This document shows positions 55,096 to 63,937 of a DNA stretch of 64,000 nucleotides, one piece after another (the stretch's first letter is position 1; each line of letters opens with the position of its first letter). A program made the translations under genes and the position numbers. The DNA lies in the NCBI GenBank assembly GCA_014762505.1, contig JABURS010000028.1:56107-120106 (forward strand). The letters run 5' to 3'. This DNA comes from Chromatiales bacterium (lineage in GTDB: Bacteria > Pseudomonadota > Gammaproteobacteria > SpSt-1174). Below the pieces are notes generated by a model. That model searched no databases, was not told the origin of the DNA, and saw only the letters and a list, made by a program, of their open reading frames with translations.

Positions 55096-56058
55096 TTACA
55101 CCAACGTCTCCCCCAGCCACTGCGGGATGCGCCGCTCCAGCCAGTAGCGTGCAAGCCCCGGTATCCTGCCCTCGACGAAGCCCACGTGGCCGCCGTGTTC
55201 GCTCAGTTCCAGCCGGATGTGGGGTGAGAGCTCCTGCGCGGTTGGTATGGAGTGCGCAAACATGAAGGGATCGTTGCGTGCATGCAGAACGAGGGTGGGG
55301 CGTTGCACGCCGGCCAGAAACTGGCGCGAGCTGGAACGCGCGTAGTAGTCGTCCACGCCGGCAAATCCGTGCAGCGGGGCGGTGACCCGGTCATCGAACT
55401 CGCGAAAGGTCGTGAGCCGCTGCACCGCCGCCACGTCCACCGGGTAGCCGGGCAGGTCGCGTTTGCGACGCACGCCGCGCTTCATCTTGCCCATCAGGTG
55501 CCACTGATACAGCCGCGAGAAGCCGTCCTGCAGGCGTTCATGGGCATGCGCCAGCATGAAGGGCACGGAGACGGCGACGGCGGCAGCCAGCGGGTTGTCT
55601 GCGCCGGTCTCGCCCAGCCACTTGAGCAGGGCGTTGCCGCCCAGCGAATAGCCGACGGCGGCGATGGGGCGGTCTGGGAAGCGTGTCCGCAGCTCGTCGA
55701 CCACAAGGCTCATGTCGCCGGTCTCGCCGGCATGGTAGGCGCGGTGCAGGCGGTTGGGTTGCCCGCTGCAGCCGCGTGCATGCATCAGCACCCCCTGAAA
55801 GCCCTTCTGCGCCAGGCGTCGCAGGATGCCGGCGGCATAGCCAGAGCGCGAGGAGCCCTCCAGGCCGTGCAGCACCAGCACCAGCGCGCCGTCGCGCTGC
55901 GGCCCCCAGTCCAGGTCCAGGAAGTCGCCATCCGGCAGCTCCAGCCGTTCGCGCGCGAGCCGCACGCGCGGCCGCGGGCGCAGGGTGTTGGGCCAGAGCG
56001 TCTGCAGATGCGGGCCGGGCAGCCACCAGGCCGGTTTGAAGTCGCTGTGGACGATCAC
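55096..56058 (-). CDS. YheT-type alpha/beta-hydrolase
   Basis: The 320-residue protein belongs to the AB-hydrolase subgroup of E. coli YheT. '[20 protein letters not shown]' is the family N-terminus, '[18 protein letters not shown]' the oxyanion region, the nucleophile Ser is in '[13 protein letters not shown]', the acid in 'HARNDPF', and the His in '[12 protein letters not shown]'. Substrate unknown; esterase activity is likely. The start is probably GTG 56058, four bases after the stop of the upstream small gene. Confidence 0.9.
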   Translation of the reverse strand: MIVHSDFKPAWWLPGPHLQTLWPNTLRPRPRVRLARERLELPDGDFLDLDWGPQRDGALVLVLHGLEGSSRSGYAAGILRRLAQKGFQGVLMHARGCSGQPNRLHRAYHAGETGDMSLVVDELRTRFPDRPIAAVGYSLGGNALLKWLGETGADNPLAAAVAVSVPFMLAHAHERLQDGFSRLYQWHLMGKMKRGVRRKRDLPGYPVDVAAVQRLTTFREFDDRVTAPLHGFAGVDDYYARSSSRQFLAGVQRPTLVLHARNDPFMFAHSIPTAQELSPHIRLELSEHGGHVGFVEGRIPGLARYWLERRIPQWLGETLV

Positions 56059-56062
56059 GGCT

Positions 56063-56350
56063 CTAGTCGGGCCTGGCGAGACGGGTGAGCAGCGGCAGCT
56101 CGTGGCGTCGGGCGTTGGCCGCGATGAAGGTCCCGCGACCGTTCTGTTCGGCATCCAGGGACTGTTTGTACTCGGAGGGCTCGTCCAGCAGGGTGGCGAA
56201 CAGCACCTCCAGCTCGCGGGGCTCGACCTTCATGGCGCCGTAGGGCGAGCCGTCGGCGGCCGGGTACCAGAACAGGCGCGGGGCCCAGCCCTTGGCACGG
56301 ATGCCCGGCATTTCGTACCAGGTGATGAGTTTTTCTTCCAGTTGCTTCAT
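56063..56350 (-). CDS. Unknown small protein upstream of the hydrolase
   Basis: A 95-residue, soluble-looking protein I do not recognise. It starts [16 protein letters not shown] and has aromatic and charged stretches ('[20 protein letters not shown]'), no signal peptide, no membrane helix and no cysteine. Codon use is like its neighbours. The four-base gap to the hydrolase start suggests translational coupling and possibly a related function. It is divergent from tex. Confidence 0.65.
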   Translation of the reverse strand: MKQLEEKLITWYEMPGIRAKGWAPRLFWYPAADGSPYGAMKVEPRELEVLFATLLDEPSEYKQSLDAEQNGRGTFIAANARRHELPLLTRLARPD

Positions 56351-56443
56351 TTTGCTGGGCTTTTTCCCTGGGTTGTGATGTCAAGACTGGTATCGGCGGG
56401 CGCGGCGGGTAGAATCTGCGCTTCGCTTCACAGGATGCATGCC

Positions 56444-58747
56444 ATGGTATCGATTCACGCGCGTATCGCCAACGAGCTCGCCGTTCGCGACAACCAAGTG
56501 CTGGCCGCCGTACAGCTGCTCGACGAGGGGGCAACGGTGCCCTTCATCGCCCGCTACCGCAAGGAGGTGACGGGTGGGCTGGACGACACGCAGCTGCGTA
56601 ATCTCGAGGAGCGGCTGCGCTACCTGCGCGAGCTCGAGGACCGTCGCGAGACCGTGCTCAAGAGCATCGAGGAGCAGGGCAAGCTCACGCCCGAGCTCGA
56701 GAAACAGGTGCGGGCGGCGGAGACCAAGACCACGCTCGAAGACATCTACCTGCCGTACAAGCCCAAGCGCCGCACCAAGGCGCAGATCGCCCGCGAGGCG
56801 GGGCTCGAGCCGCTGGCGCATGATCTGCTCAACGACCCGACGCGCGACCCGCAGGCCGAGGCCGCGAAATACATCGATGCCGAGAAGGGCGTGGCCGACG
56901 AGAAGGCCGCGCTCGACGGGGCGCGCCAGATCCTGATGGAGGACCTCGCCGAGGATGCGGAGCTGATCGGCAGCCTGCGCGAACGCCTGTGGAACGAGGG
57001 CGTGCTGAGTTCGCAGGTGGTGGTCGGGCAGGAGCAGGCCGGTGCCAAGTTCTCCGATTACTTCGACTTCGCCGAGCCCATCCACAAGGTCCCCTCGCAT
57101 CGCGCCCTGGCGCTGTTTCGTGGGCGCAACGAGAACGTGCTGCAGCTCAATCTCGACCTGCCGGTGACCGAGGGGCAGGCCCATCCTGCCGAACTCGCCA
57201 TCGCCGAGCGTGCCGGCATCGAGGACCGCGGCCGCCCCGCGGATGCCTGGCTGCTGGAGACGGCGCGCTGGGCCTGGCGCGTGAAGATCCACCTGAAGCT
57301 GGATCTCGACCTCAAGATGCGCCTGCGCGAGGCGGCCGAGGAGGAGGCGATCAAGGTCTTCGCCCGCAACCTGCACGACCTGCTGCTGGCCGCGCCGGCC
57401 GGTGCGCGCGCGACCCTCGGGCTGGACCCGGGGCTGCGCACCGGGGTGAAGGTGGCGGTGGTGGATGCCACCGGCAAGCTGGTCGATACCGCCACCATCT
57501 ATCCGCACGTGCCGAAGAACCAGTGGGACCAGTCCATCGCCGTGCTGGCGGCGCTGGCGAAGAAGCACGGTGTGCAGCTGATCAGCATCGGCAACGGCAC
57601 GGCCTCGCGCGAGACCGACAAGCTCGCCGCCGACCTCATCAGGCGCCATCCCGAACTGCGGCTGACCAAGGTCATGGTGAGCGAGGCGGGCGCCTCCGTG
57701 TACTCGGCCTCCGAACTGGCGGCCAACGAATTTCCGGACCTCGACGTCTCGCTGCGCGGCGCAGTCTCCATCGCCCGCCGCCTGCAGGACCCGCTGGCGG
57801 AGCTGGTGAAGATCGAGCCCAAGTCCATCGGTGTCGGCCAGTACCAGCACGACGTGAACCAGAGCCAGCTCGCCCGCTCGCTGGAGGCGGTGGTGGAGGA
57901 CTGCGTGAACGCCGTCGGCGTGGACCTCAACATGGCCTCCGCCCCGCTGCCCGCGCGCGTCTCCGGACTGAGCGCGACCCTGGCGGCCAACGTGGTGGCA
58001 CATCGCGACGCGCACGGCGCCTTTCGCAACCGCGCCGAGCTGCTCAAGGTCACCCGCCTGGGCGAGAAGGCCTTCGAGCAGTGCGCGGGCTTCCTGCGCA
58101 TCATGGACGGCGACAATCCGCTGGATGCCTCGGCCGTGCACCCCGAGGCCTACCCGGTGGTGGAGCGCATCGTGGCCACGAGCGGCCGCGAGGTGAAGTC
58201 GCTGATCGGTGACACGGGTTTTCTGCGCAGCCTGAGGCCCGATGACTATACGGACGAGCGCTTCGGCCTGCCGACGGTGAAGGACATCCTCGCCGAGCTC
58301 GACAAGCCGGGTCGCGATCCCCGTCCCGAGTTCAAGACCGCCGAGTTCCGTGAGGGCGTGGAAGAGCTCAAGGACCTGAAGGACGGCATGATCCTGGAGG
58401 GCGTGGTCACCAACGTCACCAACTTCGGCGCCTTCGTCGACATCGGCGTGCACCAGGATGGGCTGGTCCACATCTCGGCCATGAGCGACAAGTTCATCAA
58501 GGACCCGCACGAGGTGGTCAAGGCCGGCGACGTGGTCAAGGTGAAGGTCATGGAGGTGGACCTCCAGCGCCGCCGCGTGGGGCTGTCCATGCGCCTTGCC
58601 GATGATCCACGCGACGCGGAGCGGCCCGCCGCGCGCGAGAAGCCGCGGGGAGGTCGCCCTGCCGGCGGCAAGCCGCGCGGTGGTGCGCCGCAGGCCCAGC
58701 CTGCCGGGGCCATGGCCGAGGCCCTGAAGAACGCGCTCAAGCGCTGA
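56444..58747 (+). CDS. tex: Tex-family RNA-binding protein (YhgF)
   Basis: The 767-residue transcription-accessory protein binds RNA and possibly elongation complexes. '[20 protein letters not shown]' and '[16 protein letters not shown]' start the helical N-terminal part; '[17 protein letters not shown]' begins the YqgF domain (about 325 on); the helix-hairpin-helix '[20 protein letters not shown]' and a C-terminal S1 domain ('[20 protein letters not shown]') follow, then a Gly/Pro/Arg tail. ATG 56444 chosen; ATG 56435 is also in frame. Confidence 0.97.
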   Translation: MVSIHARIANELAVRDNQVLAAVQLLDEGATVPFIARYRKEVTGGLDDTQLRNLEERLRYLRELEDRRETVLKSIEEQGKLTPELEKQVRAAETKTTLEDIYLPYKPKRRTKAQIAREAGLEPLAHDLLNDPTRDPQAEAAKYIDAEKGVADEKAALDGARQILMEDLAEDAELIGSLRERLWNEGVLSSQVVVGQEQAGAKFSDYFDFAEPIHKVPSHRALALFRGRNENVLQLNLDLPVTEGQAHPAELAIAERAGIEDRGRPADAWLLETARWAWRVKIHLKLDLDLKMRLREAAEEEAIKVFARNLHDLLLAAPAGARATLGLDPGLRTGVKVAVVDATGKLVDTATIYPHVPKNQWDQSIAVLAALAKKHGVQLISIGNGTASRETDKLAADLIRRHPELRLTKVMVSEAGASVYSASELAANEFPDLDVSLRGAVSIARRLQDPLAELVKIEPKSIGVGQYQHDVNQSQLARSLEAVVEDCVNAVGVDLNMASAPLPARVSGLSATLAANVVAHRDAHGAFRNRAELLKVTRLGEKAFEQCAGFLRIMDGDNPLDASAVHPEAYPVVERIVATSGREVKSLIGDTGFLRSLRPDDYTDERFGLPTVKDILAELDKPGRDPRPEFKTAEFREGVEELKDLKDGMILEGVVTNVTNFGAFVDIGVHQDGLVHISAMSDKFIKDPHEVVKAGDVVKVKVMEVDLQRRRVGLSMRLADDPRDAERPAAREKPRGGRPAGGKPRGGAPQAQPAGAMAEALKNALKR

Positions 58748-58748
58748 G

Positions 58749-58785
58749 ACGACAACGCCGCTCATCGAGCGGCGTTGTCGTTTCC
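58749..58785 (+). terminator. Hairpin terminator after tex
   Basis: ACGACAACGCCGCT (58749-58762) and AGCGGCGTTGTCGT (58768-58781) form a perfect 14-bp stem with a five-base loop, followed by TTTCC. The T-run is short. Confidence 0.75.
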
Positions 58786-58842
58786 GGGTATCCAGTGTGG
58801 GTGGGTGCCGGGGGCGGGCGTGTTTATCCCCGGGCCGGAAAG

Positions 58843-58995
58843 GCCCAACAGGTTGTTGATAAACGGCCTGTTGGGCAAGCCATGGATGGCTTGCACGGAA
58901 ATCAATCACGGTAAGTGATTGATTTCCGGAGACCGTCGCGGGCGTGTACCGCGACGAGGCGAGTTGAAAAAGGGCAGGACAGCCCTTTATTCAAC
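58843..58995. repeat. Array of five consecutive hairpins between tex and lutA
   Basis: Five palindromes follow each other: GCCCAACAGG with CCTGTTGGGC (58843-58876), GCAAGCCAT with ATGGCTTGC (58875-58894), a 14-bp stem around GGTAA (58896-58928), CGTCGCGG with CCGCGACG (58934-58956), and a 13-bp stem with one bulge (58963-58995). No protein frame fits. It resembles a composite intergenic repeat (BIME-like) or a structured RNA; the array ends 20 bp before lutA. Confidence 0.7.
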
Positions 58996-59014
58996 ACCCT
59001 GCTAAGATCAGGCC

Positions 59015-59794
59015 ATGACCACCGCATCCGCCCCGCGACAGGTGGCGCTGTTCGTCACCTGCCTCGCCGACCTCTACCGTCCCTCGGTGGGCTTTGCCGC
59101 CGTTCGCCTGCTCGAACAGGCCGGTTGCGCAGTGACGGTGCCCGAGCTGCAGACCTGCTGCGGGCAGCCCGCCTACAACAGCGGCGACAACGCCACCGCC
59201 GCCGCCCTCGCGCGGCAGGTGATCGCCGCCTTCGAGGGCTTCGATTACACCGTGCTGCCCTCGGGCTCCTGCACGGGCATGATCCGCCACTATCCGCGCC
59301 TGTTCGAGGATGATCCCGCCTGGCAGGCCCGCGCACAGGCGCTGGCGGAGCGCACCCATGAGCTCACCAGCTTCCTGGTCGAGGTCTGCGGCCTGCAGGC
59401 CGTGGACGCGGCCTATGACGAGACCGTCACCTACCACGACAGCTGCGCCGGCCTGCGCGAGCTGGGCATCAAACACCAGCCCCGCCAGTTGCTGGGCTCC
59501 GTGAGAAACCTCGCATTGACCGAACTGGCGGATGCGGAGGTCTGCTGCGGTTTCGGCGGCACCTTCTGCGTGAAGTACCCCGAGATCTCCGGGCGCATGG
59601 TCGCCGACAAGGCCGCGGACATCACGCACACGGGCGCCACCACCGTGCTCGGCGGCGACCTCGGCTGCCTGCTCAACATCGCCGGCCGCCTCAAGGCCGA
59701 GGGCAGTGCGGTGAAGGTCTATCACGTCGCCGAGGTGCTGGCAGGCATGACCGGCCATGCGGCCCTGGGAGAGCCGGATGGCCGTGAGGAGTGA
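59015..59794 (+). CDS. lutA: (Fe-S)-binding protein LutA/YkgE, lactate utilisation
   Basis: The 259-residue protein is one of three LutABC proteins that oxidise L-lactate to pyruvate. Two CCG domains are visible: 'LQTCCGQPAYNSGDN' (about 46-60) and 'VCCGFGGTFCVKYPEIS' (about 175-192), with a third conserved 'SGSCTGMIRHYP' block. These cysteines bind an iron-sulfur cluster. It is separated from lutB by 282 bp of repeats. Confidence 0.93.
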   Translation: MTTASAPRQVALFVTCLADLYRPSVGFAAVRLLEQAGCAVTVPELQTCCGQPAYNSGDNATAAALARQVIAAFEGFDYTVLPSGSCTGMIRHYPRLFEDDPAWQARAQALAERTHELTSFLVEVCGLQAVDAAYDETVTYHDSCAGLRELGIKHQPRQLLGSVRNLALTELADAEVCCGFGGTFCVKYPEISGRMVADKAADITHTGATTVLGGDLGCLLNIAGRLKAEGSAVKVYHVAEVLAGMTGHAALGEPDGREE

Positions 59795-59848
59795 GGCCGT
59801 AGACGTGAGGCGGACGCGATGTGTCTTTGCCACCGAGGGCACCGTTTC

Positions 59849-59921
59849 CATAGGGCGGCCCGTGGCCGCCGACCACAGGGCGCACTGGCAGGCAGACATG
59901 CGGCGGCCACGGGCCGCCCTA
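59849..59921. repeat. Large inverted repeat between lutA and lutB
   Basis: Perfect 21-bp arms (59849-59869 and 59901-59921), beginning ATAGGGCGGCCCGTGG and ending with its reverse complement, enclose 31 bp. The structure looks like a miniature mobile or REP-type element. Confidence 0.75.
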
Positions 59922-59978
59922 TACGGTCGTGAGGCGATGGACCTGGCGCTGCACGCCACAGATGTTGAATGCATCTGG

Positions 59979-60051
59979 CCACAGAGGACACGGAGCACAC
60001 AGAGGCAATCGCGAGAATGGTTTTCCTCTGTGTACTCTGTGACCTCTGTGG
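59979..60051. repeat. CTCTGTG-type inverted repeat upstream of lutB
   Basis: Arms of 27 bp (59979-60005 and 60025-60051) are reverse complements with three mismatches and enclose 19 bp. The right arm contains CTCTGTGTACTCTGTGAC, almost the same as 54985-55002. It lies 25 bp before the lutB start. Confidence 0.7.
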
Positions 60052-60076
60052 CGACCAGACTTTCCGCCCAACGCCC

Positions 60077-61516
60077 ATGACCCAGTCGCGTAGCCACGAA
60101 TTCAGGCAGCGTGCCGTGGAGGCCCTCCACGACGAGACGCTGCGCAGCGCCCTGGGTCGTGCGAAGGACGGCTTCGTCCTCAAGCGGCGCCTGGCCTTCG
60201 AGGCCCTGCCCGAGTACGAGGCCCTGCGCGAGCGCGCCGTGGCCATCAAGAACCACAGCCTCGAACATCTCGACTATTACCTGGAACGCTTCGAGCAGCA
60301 GGTGCTCGACCGGGGCGGGCAGGTGCACTGGGCCGCCACGGCCGAGGAGGCCCAGCGCATCGTGGTGTCGATCTGTGAGGCCGCGGGCGCGCGCAGCGTC
60401 ACCAAGGGCAAGTCCATGGTGGGCGAGGAGGTGGGCGTGAACGCAGCGCTGGAGGCCGCCGGCATGGAGGTGGTGGAGACGGATCTCGGCGAATACATCA
60501 TCCAGCTCGCCAAGGAACCGCCCAGCCACATCATCGCGCCGGCCGTGCACAAGACGCGCGAGCAGATCGCCACGCTGTTCCACGAACACCACGCGAAATA
60601 CGGGCTCACCGAGAAGCTCAGCGAGATCCCGGACATCGTCAACGAGGCGCGCCAGGTGCTGCGCGACAAGTACCTCGCGGCAGACGTCGGCATCACCGGC
60701 GCCAACTTCCTCATCGCCGAGACCGGTTCCGGCATCATCGTCACCAACGAGGGCAACGGCGATCTCACCAATACCTTGCCGAAGGTGCACATCGTCACCG
60801 CCGGCATCGAGAAGGTGGTGCCCACGCTGGAAGATGCCACCACGCTGCTGCGCCTGCTCGCGCGCAGCGCCACCGGCCAGCCCATCACCAGCTACACCAC
60901 GCTCTTCACCGGCCCGCGTCGCGCCGGCGATCCCGACGGCCCGGAGCAGTTCCACGTGGTGCTGGTGGACAACGGCCGCAGCGCCATGCTCAAGGACGAA
61001 TTCCGCGAGATGCTGCGCTGCATCCGCTGTGGTGCCTGCATGAACCACTGCCCGGTGTACGGCGCCATCGGCGGTCACGCCTACGGCTGGGTCTATCCCG
61101 GCCCCATGGGCTCCGTGCTCACGCCGCTCACCCTCGGCCTGCGCGAGGCGAAGGACCTGCCCAATGCCTGCACCCTCAACGGTCGCTGCGCCGAGGTCTG
61201 CCCCGTGAACATCCCGCTGCCGGAGCTGCTGCGCAGCCTGCGCCACCGGCAGTTCCAGCATCACATCGGTACCCGGCGCGCGCGCTGGGCGCTGGCGGCC
61301 TGGGGCTGGCTGGCGCGGCAGCCGCGGCTCTACCGGCGTGTCACGGCCCTTGAGGCGCGCGTGCTGCGCTTGCTGGGCGGGCGTCGCGGCCACCTCCGCG
61401 CGATGCCGCTGGCCGGCAACTGGTTCCGCGGCGGGCGCGTGCTGCCGGTCCCGCAGGGCGAGACCTTCATGGCGGCCTGGCGCCGGAGAGAAAAGGGCAG
61501 GGGAGAGACAGGATGA
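60077..61516 (+). CDS. lutB: Iron-sulfur protein LutB, lactate utilisation
   Basis: The 479-residue protein combines an LUD domain (about 60-290; 'TKGKSMVGEEVGVN', 'ITGANFLIAETGSGIIVTNE') with a two-[4Fe-4S] ferredoxin region, 'CIRCGACMNHCPVYGAIGGH' near 314 and 'CTLNGRCAEVCPVNIPLPEL' near 364. It passes electrons from lactate oxidation. The start at 60077 (MTQSRSHEF) is preferred because the longer frame runs through the repeat. The stop overlaps lutC by 4 bp. Confidence 0.95.
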   Translation: MTQSRSHEFRQRAVEALHDETLRSALGRAKDGFVLKRRLAFEALPEYEALRERAVAIKNHSLEHLDYYLERFEQQVLDRGGQVHWAATAEEAQRIVVSICEAAGARSVTKGKSMVGEEVGVNAALEAAGMEVVETDLGEYIIQLAKEPPSHIIAPAVHKTREQIATLFHEHHAKYGLTEKLSEIPDIVNEARQVLRDKYLAADVGITGANFLIAETGSGIIVTNEGNGDLTNTLPKVHIVTAGIEKVVPTLEDATTLLRLLARSATGQPITSYTTLFTGPRRAGDPDGPEQFHVVLVDNGRSAMLKDEFREMLRCIRCGACMNHCPVYGAIGGHAYGWVYPGPMGSVLTPLTLGLREAKDLPNACTLNGRCAEVCPVNIPLPELLRSLRHRQFQHHIGTRRARWALAAWGWLARQPRLYRRVTALEARVLRLLGGRRGHLRAMPLAGNWFRGGRVLPVPQGETFMAAWRRREKGRGETG

Positions 61517-62169
61517 ACGACGCCCGCGCGAACATCCTCGCGGCGATTCGGCGCGGCCTGGGCCGCGACCAGCTGTCTTCGGCCACGCGCGACACCCTGG
61601 CCCTGCACCTGCGTGGCGATGCCGGCGAGACCACGCTGCGCCCGCAGCTGCCGCCGGGCAACCTGCCCGACGTCTTCCGTGCCCGGCTGGAGGCCGCGGC
61701 GGGCACGCTGGAGGGCTTGCCGGACGAGGTCGGTGTGCCTGGGCAGGTGGCGCGCTATCTCGCCACCCACCAGCTCGCCGGACCGCTCGCCGTCGCCCCA
61801 TCACTGCAGGCGCTGGACTGGGCGGGCGCGAGCCTCGCGCCACGCTTCGGTCGCAGCCATGGCGGCGAGCCGGTCTGTGTCAGTCGCGCCTTCTGCGCCA
61901 TCGCCGAGACCGGCAGCCTGATGCTGCTCTCCGGGCCCGGGAATCCCACCAGCCTCAACTTCCTGCCGGATCACCACCTCGTGGTCGTCCATGCCCGCGA
62001 TCTCGTCCGTCATCTCGAGGATGCCTGGATGCGCCTGCGCGCCCGCGACGGCGACTGGCCCCGCACCGTCAATCTCATCACCGGCCCGTCGCGCACCGCC
62101 GACGTGGAACAGACCATCCAGCTCGGCGCGCATGGCCCGCGCAGCCTGCACGTGCTATGGGTTGAATAG
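61513..62169 (+). CDS. lutC: LUD-domain protein LutC, lactate utilisation
   Basis: The 218-residue third component is an LUD domain protein: 'MNDARANILAAIRRGLGR' at the N-terminus, 'AIAETGSLMLLSGPGNPTSL' as the core block, 'HLVVVHARDLV' and 'ITGPSRTADVEQTIQLGAHG' at the end. The ATGA overlap with lutB implies coupling. Confidence 0.94.
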   Translation: MNDARANILAAIRRGLGRDQLSSATRDTLALHLRGDAGETTLRPQLPPGNLPDVFRARLEAAAGTLEGLPDEVGVPGQVARYLATHQLAGPLAVAPSLQALDWAGASLAPRFGRSHGGEPVCVSRAFCAIAETGSLMLLSGPGNPTSLNFLPDHHLVVVHARDLVRHLEDAWMRLRARDGDWPRTVNLITGPSRTADVEQTIQLGAHGPRSLHVLWVE

Positions 62170-62234
62170 GCGAGCGAGTCCATTTGCCGGCGGCAGAACG
62201 CCGGTGACCGTTTGAAGGCGGCGCGAGGTCGGTC

Positions 62235-63419
62235 ATGCACAGGGACGAAGACAGACAGCCGGACACCCTGCAGCGCAACGTGCCGTTGCTCGGGGTGGTG
62301 AGCTTCATCAACGACACCTCCAGCAAGATGATCCTGCCCCTGCTGCCGCTCTTCATCGTGCAGCTCGGCGGCGGCGGGCTGGCCGTCGGGCTGGTGGCGG
62401 GCCTCGGCGACGCGCTGGCCAGCCTCACCAAGTGGTTTGCCGGCCACTGGTCCGACCGGCTCGGGCGGCGCAAGGGCTTCGTCCTCGTGGGCTATCTGCT
62501 CTCCGCGCTGGCCAAGCTGGGACTCGCCGCCGCCACGCACTGGGGGCAGGTGCTCGCGCTGCGCTCGGGCGAGCGGCTGGGCAAGGGCCTGCGCGCGGCA
62601 CCGCGCGACGCCCTGCTGGCCGCCTCCACCACGCGCGAGCGGCGCGGTCGCGGCTTCGGCCTGCACCGCGCCATGGATTCGGCCGGCGCCCTCATCGGCA
62701 CCCTGGTCGTCTTCGCCCTCTACTGGTGGCTGGACTGGGGCTTCGGGCAGCTGTTCCTGCTGGCGGGGCTGCTCGGGCTCGCCTCCGTGCTGCCCCTGGT
62801 CTGGGTGCGGGAGCCGGTGACGGTCGTGAAAAAGGCCGCTGCCTGGCCCACCGGGCCACTGCCGGCCGGCCTGCGGCCGGTACTCCTCGCCTCGGGCCTG
62901 TTCGCCCTCGGCAACTTCAGCTACATGTTCTTCGTCCTGCGCAGCGCCACGGCCTTCGACGACCGCCTGGCCGTCGCCATACCCATCCTGCTGTACGCGC
63001 TCTTCCAGTTCACCTACACCTTCTTCGCCTACCCGGCAGGACGCCTCTCCGACCGCATCGGCCGTCGGCGCGTCGTGCTGGCGGGCTACCTCATCTTTGC
63101 CCTGGTGAGCCTCGGCTTCGCGATGCTCGACGGCATCGCTGCCCATGTCATGCTCTTCGCGCTCTACGGCATCAGCTACGCCCTGGTCGAGGCCAGCAGC
63201 CGCGTCCTGGTGGCCGACCTCGCCCCCGAGCTGCAGCGTGGCGGCGTGCTCGGCCTCTATTACCTGGTGATCAGCCTCGCCGCACTGCCGGCCGCCCTGA
63301 TCGCCGGCCTGCTCTGGGACCTCGATCCCGTCTGGACCTTCGTCTACGGCGGGAGCCTGGCGTTCGCCGCGTCACTGGTGATGGGACTTGCCGTGCACGA
63401 GCCGCACGTGGATAACTAG
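62235..63419 (+). CDS. Major facilitator superfamily transporter
   Basis: The 394-residue protein has about 12 helices. MFS motif A occurs after TM2 ('GHWSDRLGRRKGFVLVGY') and again in the second half ('GRLSDRIGRRRVVLAGYL'). 'LRSGERLGKGLRAAPRDALL' lies in TM4-5. Substrate unknown. It lies 65 bp after lutC; it could export or import a metabolite, but it is not a LctP-type lactate permease. Confidence 0.85.
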   Translation: MHRDEDRQPDTLQRNVPLLGVVSFINDTSSKMILPLLPLFIVQLGGGGLAVGLVAGLGDALASLTKWFAGHWSDRLGRRKGFVLVGYLLSALAKLGLAAATHWGQVLALRSGERLGKGLRAAPRDALLAASTTRERRGRGFGLHRAMDSAGALIGTLVVFALYWWLDWGFGQLFLLAGLLGLASVLPLVWVREPVTVVKKAAAWPTGPLPAGLRPVLLASGLFALGNFSYMFFVLRSATAFDDRLAVAIPILLYALFQFTYTFFAYPAGRLSDRIGRRRVVLAGYLIFALVSLGFAMLDGIAAHVMLFALYGISYALVEASSRVLVADLAPELQRGGVLGLYYLVISLAALPAALIAGLLWDLDPVWTFVYGGSLAFAASLVMGLAVHEPHVDN

Positions 63420-63447
63420 ACGCATCAATCACAGCTGGAGTCATGCG

Positions 63448-63683
63448 ATGAATGATGAATACGAACTGGAAATGAGCCCCCTGTGCCAGGATGTCACCGA
63501 AGGCGATGACAGCGTGCGTATCGAGATCTACCGGGGAGAGAGCGAAGGCTGGTTCCTCGAGGTCATCGACGCCTACGGCAACTCGACGATGAATTCCCGA
63601 CGGATGCCGCCGCGCTGGAAGAGGCCATGGCGACGATACGGGAAGAGGGCATCGGCGTGCTGATCGGAAGTGATGCGCCATAG
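63448..63683 (+). pseudogene. Small conserved-type gene broken by a one-base frameshift
   Basis: The frame from ATG 63448 (MNDEYELEMSPLCQ, GGAG upstream) runs well to 'DAYGNST' and then turns into a basic, unlikely tail. Shifting one base near 63585-63590 gives 'DEFPTDAAALEEAMATIREE' followed by 'GIGVLIGSDAP' and a stop at 63683. The total of 236 bases is one short of 79 codons, so a single deletion explains it. The intact product would be about 78 residues; function unknown. A sequencing error is possible. Confidence 0.6.
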
Positions 63684-63937
63684 TCCGGGGTCCGGTCTGT
63701 GTTATAGACACGCCTGTAGCAGCACTGCCGTTTTCTGGTATCCTTTGAATTAAAGCGTGTATCAACCACGCCGCAAGACACACAATCAGGGAAGTATCTC
63801 CAGATGGATCTGGCCGCACTCTGCAAGTCGCCCCTCCCCCCCCCGCCTGCACACCTGTGCCCATATCGTGGCAAACCGGACCTGAGCTTCGAGAAATAGC
63901 CATAGGCCGGGATGTGGCACTGCAAGACCTGAGGCAC
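63684..63937. other. Gene-free stretch
   Basis: No convincing coding frame, RNA gene or terminator was seen. It includes a C-rich tract near 63830-63843 and a short ATG frame at 63804 with no family resemblance. Confidence 0.5.

Noticed and set aside
55985..56443. N-terminal extension of tex
   Set aside because: It runs antisense through the small unknown gene and the hydrolase start; Tex homology starts at 56444.
58843..58995. CRISPR array
   Set aside because: The palindromes differ from one another in sequence and length, and there are no equal-length direct repeats or spacers.
58991..61843. Long minus-strand open frame opposite lutA-lutB-lutC
   Set aside because: It crosses both repeats and mirrors well-supported genes.
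63804..63899. Short ATG frame with a C-rich tract
   Set aside because: Only 31 codons, no ribosome-binding site, low-complexity proline run, no resemblance to a known peptide.
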